This document shows, piece after piece, positions 59,221-64,000 of a stretch of 64,000 nucleotides of DNA; the first letter of the stretch is position 1; each line of letters opens with the position of its first letter. A program made the translations under genes and the position numbers. A model generated the notes under the pieces. That model did not search any database. It saw nothing but the letters and a program-made list of their open reading frames with translations, and was not told the DNA's origin. This stretch comes from Opitutia bacterium (GTDB taxonomy: Bacteria > Verrucomicrobiota > Verrucomicrobiia > Opitutales > Opitutaceae): the NCBI GenBank assembly GCA_016187945.1, contig JACPIT010000005.1:744001-808000 (forward strand), written 5' to 3'.

Positions 59221-60801
59221 TCAGGCTTTGCCGCGGCGCGCTTCGAGCGTGGCGCGCACTTCGGCCATTTTTTCCTGCGTGAGGCCGAGGCGGGCGAGCA
59301 GGATGAAGGCGAGCACGAGGCCGGCGATCGGCACCGCAGCGAGCAGGAAGCGGATGGTGAAGATCGCGTCGGGATTCTGGTTGCCGCCGAGCGAGGCGTT
59401 GAAGCCGGTGCGCGCGAGCACTTCGCTGGTGATCCAGCCGGCGATGGCCATGCCGAATTTCATGATCCACGAGCCGCAGGCGGAGAACGCGCCTTCGCGG
59501 CGTTTGCCGGTCTCCATCTCGTCGTAATCCATCACGTCGGCGCTGATCGAGCCGTAGATCATCCAGAAGCCTGCGCTCGTGAACGCGATCAGGCCCGAGG
59601 CGAGCACCTGGAGCCAGCGGATGTTGGGATTGTAGAGCCACCACGTCGCCACGAACACCGTCATGGCCGAGAGCTGCACGGCCATCATGCCGTGCTTCTT
59701 GCCGAGCTTGCGCGCGAGCGTGGCGTAGACGGGGATGCCGAGAAAACCGAAGAACATGCCCGAGAGTCCCATCCAGAAATTCCATGTGCCCGCCGCGGCA
59801 AGGTCGCCTTGGCACACGTAGTAGACCGTCGCGTAGTAGCCGAACGTGCCGACGAGGGTCGTGCCTGCGCCGTAGGCGATCGCCATCGAGAGATTCGCGC
59901 GGAACGGCCGGCATTTCAGCGCGAGAATCAGCGTTTCGAGAATGGAAACGCGCTCCTGTTTCCGCGCGACGACGAGCTTCTCGTAGTAGCGCTCGTGGAG
60001 CAGGAAAAACATCACGATGCCCGCGACCACCATGATCGACCCGAGCAACACGGTGTAGACCTGCGCGCCGAGGAGGATGTTCGTCTTCTCGCCGGCGGCC
60101 GGCGGCAGCCAGCCGAAGAGCGTCTGCGCGAGTTTGCCGATGCGCGGGAAATCGAGGTGGAAGAGACCGCCGAAGAGATTGCCGAACCACGAGGCGGTCT
60201 GCTGCGCGAGGGCCGTGAGCCGCGTCGGCACGTCGCCCCACGAGGACGCCACCCACACGCCGGCGGTCGTGAACGCCGCCGCGGCGAACATCGCGACCTC
60301 GGGCAACTTTTGGCAGACGCCGCGGAACGCCGCGAGCGTCGTGCGCTCGTGGTAGTCGGGCGTCAGCTCCGCGCCGATGCTTTGGAACGGCATGTAGAAG
60401 CAGCTCATGATCGGCACGAAGATCGCGAGCGTCCCGACCATGAACCAGAAATACGTCACCTCGGACCAGCCCGGTCGCGCGGCGAAGAGCAGCGGCAACG
60501 CGAGCCCCGCGAGCACGGAGCCGACGAGAATGAACGGCCGGCGGCGACCGTAGCGCGTGCGCGTGTTGTCCGACCACCAGCCGAAAACCGAGTCCCAAAC
60601 CGCCTCGAAGCAGAGCTTCACGAGCAGCGCGCGGCCGATCCATGCCGGCGAGACGCCGAGGTAGATGTTGAACACCTGGTAGGCCAGGCCGACGTAGAGC
60701 CAGTGGCCCCACATGTCGTGCACGGAGCCGAGCCCCATGCCGAATTTCTGGGCGAGCGGAATGCGATCGGAGAGTTCGGTTCCGTTGTTGGGCTGACTCA
60801 T
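59221..60801 (-). CDS. GPH-family sugar:cation symporter (MFS), longer paralogue
   Basis: The 526-aa transporter has the GPH pattern near the start (LAQKFGMGLGSVHDMWGHW), a DSVFGWWSDNTRTRYGRRRPF loop after the second helix, and an extra ~60-residue insertion around residues 175-245. Later DVMDYDEMETGKRREG is the conserved GPH loop. Insertions of this kind occur in the GPH transporters linked with GH130 phosphorylases. It is downstream of the GH2 gene and begins the symporter pair. Confidence 0.9.
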   Translation of the reverse strand: MSQPNNGTELSDRIPLAQKFGMGLGSVHDMWGHWLYVGLAYQVFNIYLGVSPAWIGRALLVKLCFEAVWDSVFGWWSDNTRTRYGRRRPFILVGSVLAGLALPLLFAARPGWSEVTYFWFMVGTLAIFVPIMSCFYMPFQSIGAELTPDYHERTTLAAFRGVCQKLPEVAMFAAAAFTTAGVWVASSWGDVPTRLTALAQQTASWFGNLFGGLFHLDFPRIGKLAQTLFGWLPPAAGEKTNILLGAQVYTVLLGSIMVVAGIVMFFLLHERYYEKLVVARKQERVSILETLILALKCRPFRANLSMAIAYGAGTTLVGTFGYYATVYYVCQGDLAAAGTWNFWMGLSGMFFGFLGIPVYATLARKLGKKHGMMAVQLSAMTVFVATWWLYNPNIRWLQVLASGLIAFTSAGFWMIYGSISADVMDYDEMETGKRREGAFSACGSWIMKFGMAIAGWITSEVLARTGFNASLGGNQNPDAIFTIRFLLAAVPIAGLVLAFILLARLGLTQEKMAEVRATLEARRGKA

Positions 60802-61109
60802 TGGGGGCGGGGGCGTTGGGGCGAGGAGGTGAGCGGAAAAATGCGACGGCGCTGCGTGAGCTGTAGGAGCGGCTTTACGCCGCGATTCGATCGTGGCGAG
60901 CGCTCCGCAGCAGTCGCGGCGTAAAGCCGCTCCTGCAACTCGCGCGATGTTGACCGGAAGTAGTGCGGCGCTTCAGCCCGCACTGGGGATTCGCGAGCAC
61001 GGGCTGAAGCACCGCGCTACTCGAGGCGCAGTCCGGCCCGGTCGCAAGGGCCGGCCCTGCAGTCCGGGAGCGGCGACGGTCGAGGTGCGCGGCGAGCATG
61101 GCGTTCGGC
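60802..61109. repeat. 308-nt gap holding two REP-like elements
   Basis: The first element (60,862-60,937) has ends TGTAGGAGCGGCTTTACGCC and the inverted GGCGTAAAGCCGCTCCTGCA. The second (60,960-61,021) has GTAGTGCGGCGCTTCAGCCC against GGGCTGAAGCACCGCGCTAC. They belong to different sequence families. A GGGCCGGCCCTGCAG remnant follows near 61,050. No gene is supported. Confidence 0.8.
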
Positions 61110-63611
61110 TCAGTAGGTGTCCGCCAACGAGCGCCACTGGAGCGCATCGCGCAGGCGGGCGAGCGTGAGCGGGCGCGCGAAGTCGAGCGTCACGGTCTTC
61201 GTTTCGTGCGGGTAGAGCTCGAAGTAGTTGTCGCTCGCGCGGTGCGCGATGCCGGGCAGTTCGAACGCGAAGCGGTGCTGAAACACCGGTGACGTGAACG
61301 ACACGCGCGCCTGCTTCGGGTGCACGAGTTCGGTCTGCACCTTGGTCTTGCCCTTCGGCAGATCGATGAAGCGCGGGGCGGTGAGGAAAACGGTGTCCTC
61401 GCTCGCGAGCACGCCGTCGACGTCGAGGGCGATGCGCAGGACGAGCGCGTTGCGGCCGTGTTTCGCGATCGGTTCGCCGAGGTGGAGTGTCTGTTGCAGC
61501 GCGCTCTCGCCGTAGCGGAGCACGACGTTCTTGCTGCCGCGTTGCACGACGGTGCCGTCGAGGAGAAACAGATCCCAGCGCAACACGCCGCGCGCGGGCA
61601 GCGGGGCGTCGTAGACGGTGTAGAGGTGCGCTTCGCGCACGGTGGAGCGGCGGTAGTTGCCGATGCCGGCGATCTCGTCGCCGGGCAGTTGCGCGGTGAC
61701 GAGCGCGGGAGCGAAGAAGCGGCGCGCGACGAAATGCAGCGCGCGCCAGCGGCCGGTGAATTCGATCGAGCTCCACGAGGCGACGGGCCAGCAGTCGTTG
61801 AGCTGCCAGTAGAGCGCGCCCTGGCAGTGCGGCATCAGACGGCGGTAGTGCTCGACGCCCGTCTGCATGCAGTAGGCCTGGTTGAGCTGCGAGAGATAGA
61901 TCAGGTCGTCCTGCGTGCGCGGGAAACGGTAGCGGCGCGACACGTAGTCGAGGATCACCTGGTTGCCGCCGCGGTTTTTCTGGTGGTTCTCCATCGCGGC
62001 GCCGAAGACGTTGCGGTCCTCCGGCGGGCAGAACGTCGCCTGCGTCTCGCTCGAGCAGTAGCTCTGCATGCCGAACTCCGACACGAAGCGGAAGCGCCAC
62101 TTCTCGTAATCCTTCACTGGATTCCGCGCGTGCCACACGTCCCAGAAATGCGTGTCGCCGTGCTTTTCGCCGTCGGCGTGGCGATAGCCGCCGCCGGGGC
62201 GGTGCGGCGACGACGGCCAGTAGGGCGTGACACCGTCGATCCCGGCGACGACGGCGGGCAGCGCTTTATCGAACACTGCGGCGTAGGCGGCGCGATTGAC
62301 GGGCTGGGCGAGCAACGGCGAGCCGTGAGCGGGGTCGGTGTTGAGCGCTTCGATCTCGTTGTTGCCGCACCACAGCGCGAGGCAGGCGCGGTGGCGGAGG
62401 CGACGGACCTGCTGCTCGGCCTCGACCTGAACGCTGCGGATGAACGCGGGGTCGCCCGGATAAATCGCGCAGGCGAACATGAAATCCTGCCAGACGAGCA
62501 GGCCGAGTTCGTCGCAAATATCGTAGAAATCCTCGCTCTCGTAGATGCCGCCGCCCCAGACGCGGATCATGTTCATGTGCGCATCGACGGCCGCGCGCAG
62601 ATCGCGTTCGTAGTCGGCGCGGTTGAGCGCGGTGACGAAGGCGTGCGCGGGAATCCAGTTGGCGCCTTTCGCGAAGAGCACGCGGCCGTTGACCTTGAAC
62701 TGGAACGTCTCGCCGGCGGCGTCGGCGTGGCGGTCGAGCTCGATCGTGCGCAGGCCGAGACGGAAGACGCGCGAGCCGATCGGCACGCCGTCGGCACGGC
62801 GGATCTCGATCGAGAGGGTGTAGAGCGGCTGCGCGCCGTGGCCGTTGGGCCACCAGAGCTGCGGGTGATCGATGGCGATCTCGCGGCCGATGCCCTCGGC
62901 CACCAGAATGCCGCCGAGCTTGAGGCGATAATGGCACGTCGCGGCGCGGTCGGCGCGGTCGGCGCGGGCGAGTTCGGGCGTGAGGTGGAGCGTGACGCTG
63001 CCGTCTTCGGCGTGTTCCTGCGCGACGCGCACGCCGACGAGGCGGTTCTTCGTCCAGCCTTCGAGGCGGATGCCGCGCCAGATGCCGGCAGTGACGAAGC
63101 GCGGACCCCAGTCCCAGCCGAATTGGCACTGCTGTTTGCGGATGACCTGGCTGCGGCCGACGGGATCGTTGAACTCCTTCGGCGCGTGGTCACGGCGACG
63201 GGTGCGGATGTAGCGCAGCGCGCTGTCGAAGCGAATCGCGAGTTCGTTCGCGCCGGCGCGTAGGAGCTTCTTCACGTTCCAACGGTGGGCCACGAACATG
63301 TTGTCCGTGCGTGCGACGCGGTGGCCGTTGAGCGTGACGGTGGCGACCGTGTCGAGGCCGTCGGCAACGAGCTCGACGATTTCCTCGCGCAAAAACTCCT
63401 CCGGCACGTCGAGCTTCGTCGTGTATTCCCAGTCGTGTTCCTCGATCCACTGGAGGTCGAGTTCGTTGGTGCCCCAGAACGGATCGGGAATGAGTTCGTG
63501 GCGGCGGAGATCGGTGTGCACGCAACCCGGCACGATGGTCTCGCGCCAAGGGCCGCGTGCAGTGGCGTCGCGGAAGCGCCACGGTGCGGAGTTGAGCGAG
63601 AGCTGCTGCAT
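61110..63611 (-). CDS. Beta-mannosidase, glycoside hydrolase family 2
   Basis: The 833-aa enzyme has the GH2 layout: jelly roll (WRETIVPGCVHTDLRRHELIPDPFWGTNE), two Ig-like domains and a TIM barrel. The acid/base Glu is in CLALWCGNNEIEAL near residue 406 and the nucleophile in FRFVSEFGMQSY near 512. CQFGWDWGPRFVTAG near 160 is typical of the mannosidase branch. No signal peptide is evident, so it likely acts in the cytoplasm on imported manno-oligosaccharides to release mannose. Confidence 0.92.
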   Translation of the reverse strand: MQQLSLNSAPWRFRDATARGPWRETIVPGCVHTDLRRHELIPDPFWGTNELDLQWIEEHDWEYTTKLDVPEEFLREEIVELVADGLDTVATVTLNGHRVARTDNMFVAHRWNVKKLLRAGANELAIRFDSALRYIRTRRRDHAPKEFNDPVGRSQVIRKQQCQFGWDWGPRFVTAGIWRGIRLEGWTKNRLVGVRVAQEHAEDGSVTLHLTPELARADRADRAATCHYRLKLGGILVAEGIGREIAIDHPQLWWPNGHGAQPLYTLSIEIRRADGVPIGSRVFRLGLRTIELDRHADAAGETFQFKVNGRVLFAKGANWIPAHAFVTALNRADYERDLRAAVDAHMNMIRVWGGGIYESEDFYDICDELGLLVWQDFMFACAIYPGDPAFIRSVQVEAEQQVRRLRHRACLALWCGNNEIEALNTDPAHGSPLLAQPVNRAAYAAVFDKALPAVVAGIDGVTPYWPSSPHRPGGGYRHADGEKHGDTHFWDVWHARNPVKDYEKWRFRFVSEFGMQSYCSSETQATFCPPEDRNVFGAAMENHQKNRGGNQVILDYVSRRYRFPRTQDDLIYLSQLNQAYCMQTGVEHYRRLMPHCQGALYWQLNDCWPVASWSSIEFTGRWRALHFVARRFFAPALVTAQLPGDEIAGIGNYRRSTVREAHLYTVYDAPLPARGVLRWDLFLLDGTVVQRGSKNVVLRYGESALQQTLHLGEPIAKHGRNALVLRIALDVDGVLASEDTVFLTAPRFIDLPKGKTKVQTELVHPKQARVSFTSPVFQHRFAFELPGIAHRASDNYFELYPHETKTVTLDFARPLTLARLRDALQWRSLADTY

Positions 63612-63627
63612 GGAGGCGTGGGAAGAG

Positions 63628-63703
63628 AGGTGGAGCGCGTTGACCTCAACGCGCTTTCCGCGGCGACAATCCTAGAGCGCGTTGGGGTCAACGCGCTCCA
63701 CCT
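63628..63703. repeat. Inverted repeat AGGTGGAGCGCGTTGACC
   Basis: Perfect 18-bp inverted ends (AGGTGGAGCGCGTTGACC and GGTCAACGCGCTCCACCT) enclose a second inner AACGCGCT/AGCGCGTT pair. It lies in the short gap between the GH130 and GH2 genes, where it could form a cruciform or mRNA hairpin. Confidence 0.85.
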
Positions 63704-63754
63704 TTCGGTGGCGATCGTTGGGGGAGGATTGATCCATCGCGAACGGCATCGGCG

Positions 63755-64000
63755 TCAGCGCTTCAGCGGGTTGTCCTTGATGAACTGGATCACCTCGTGC
63801 GCGTCGCAGAAGCAGAGCGCGGAAAACGTGTCGGCGGCGCCGTAGTAGATCGCGATGCGGCCCGTCGCCGAGTCGCAGAGACAGCCGACGGGGAAGCACA
63901 CGCCGGGGACGAAGCCGCTGAGTTCATACGGCGCCTCGGGGCAGAGCAGCGCCTGGTTGGCGGACGCGATGACTTTCCACGGTTGATCGAGATCGAGCAG
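63755..64000 (-). CDS. GH130 mannoside phosphorylase, C-terminal fragment (partial)
   Basis: The frame runs off the right edge; the last 81 residues are seen. They match the end of GH130 phosphorylases: LLDLDQPWKVIASANQALL, then GFVPGVCFPVGC and IYYGAADTFSALC. These enzymes phosphorolyse beta-mannosides to mannose 1-phosphate, saving ATP. Together with GH2 and the two GPH symporters, this defines the locus as mannoside catabolism. Which GH130 subgroup it belongs to cannot be told from the fragment. Confidence 0.85.
   Translation of the reverse strand: MLDLDQPWKVIASANQALLCPEAPYELSGFVPGVCFPVGCLCDSATGRIAIYYGAADTFSALCFCDAHEVIQFIKDNPLKR

Noticed and set aside
57665-60924. Two frames over 1000 codons overlapping the GPH symporter genes
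   Set aside because: Both are off-frame Arg/His-rich shadows of the transporter genes, which themselves have clear helices and family motifs.

Overview
The window looks like a chromosome segment of a high-GC Verrucomicrobiota bacterium, most likely Opitutaceae. This is inferred from an Opitutaceae-style TonB-dependent receptor whose mature N-terminus carries an SPFVV motif, from a fused ccoNO oxidase gene, from GH97/GH2/GH130 glycan enzymes with GPH transporters, and from dense families of short palindromic intergenic repeats. No rRNA or taxonomic marker gene is present, so this assignment is provisional.

Left part (about 1-27,700): an accessory, mobile-element-like region. It opens with the 3' end of a TraD/TraG-type conjugation coupling ATPase. 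A defence-type block follows: a WYL regulator (BrxR/CapW-like) co-oriented with a 1645-aa single-polypeptide restriction-modification-helicase enzyme (type ISP). Divergent from these is an operon of a 57-aa protein, a YdjM-like membrane protein, a ubiquitin-like protein, an E1-like ThiF enzyme with an extra N-terminal domain, and a Cys/His-rich DUF6527-type protein. Next come DUF2130 and OLD-family nuclease genes, a 40-codon stump of a DNA methyltransferase gene, and an 881-aa HD-Hsp90-like ATPase fusion. The block continues with a DUF932 gene, a Zn/Cd-type P-type ATPase, a CzcA-type RND efflux operon and a RadC/JAB-domain gene. It ends beside a tRNA-Glu gene whose 3' end faces the element, a typical integration target. 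No integrase is visible.

Middle part (about 27,720-49,200): chromosomal genes. These are purC, a small exported protein, a GH97 glycosidase, a GT2 glycosyltransferase, a CNNM/CorC-type protein, a DctA-like symporter and a PocR-AraC regulator. A complete cbb3 oxidase cluster follows: a CcoS-like protein, fused ccoNO, a ccoQ-like ORF, a single-haem ccoP, ccoG, small membrane ORFs, a SafE-like protein and the copper ATPase ccoI. An SPFH/flotillin-like gene closes this part.

Right part (about 49,290-64,000): eight co-directional minus-strand genes resembling a manno-oligosaccharide or mannan utilisation locus. They are a GH130 phosphorylase (cut by the window edge), a GH2 beta-mannosidase, two GPH sugar symporters, a XylR-like regulator, a large TonB-dependent receptor, a GH5-like secreted glycosidase and an SGNH hydrolase.

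The most interesting items are the compact ubiquitin-like conjugation operon beside a WYL-regulated restriction system, the eroded OLD/methyltransferase cassette, the czc operon whose only adaptor is a 152-aa fragment-like lipoprotein, and palindromic repeats that supply stop codons or coding sequence to neighbouring genes.
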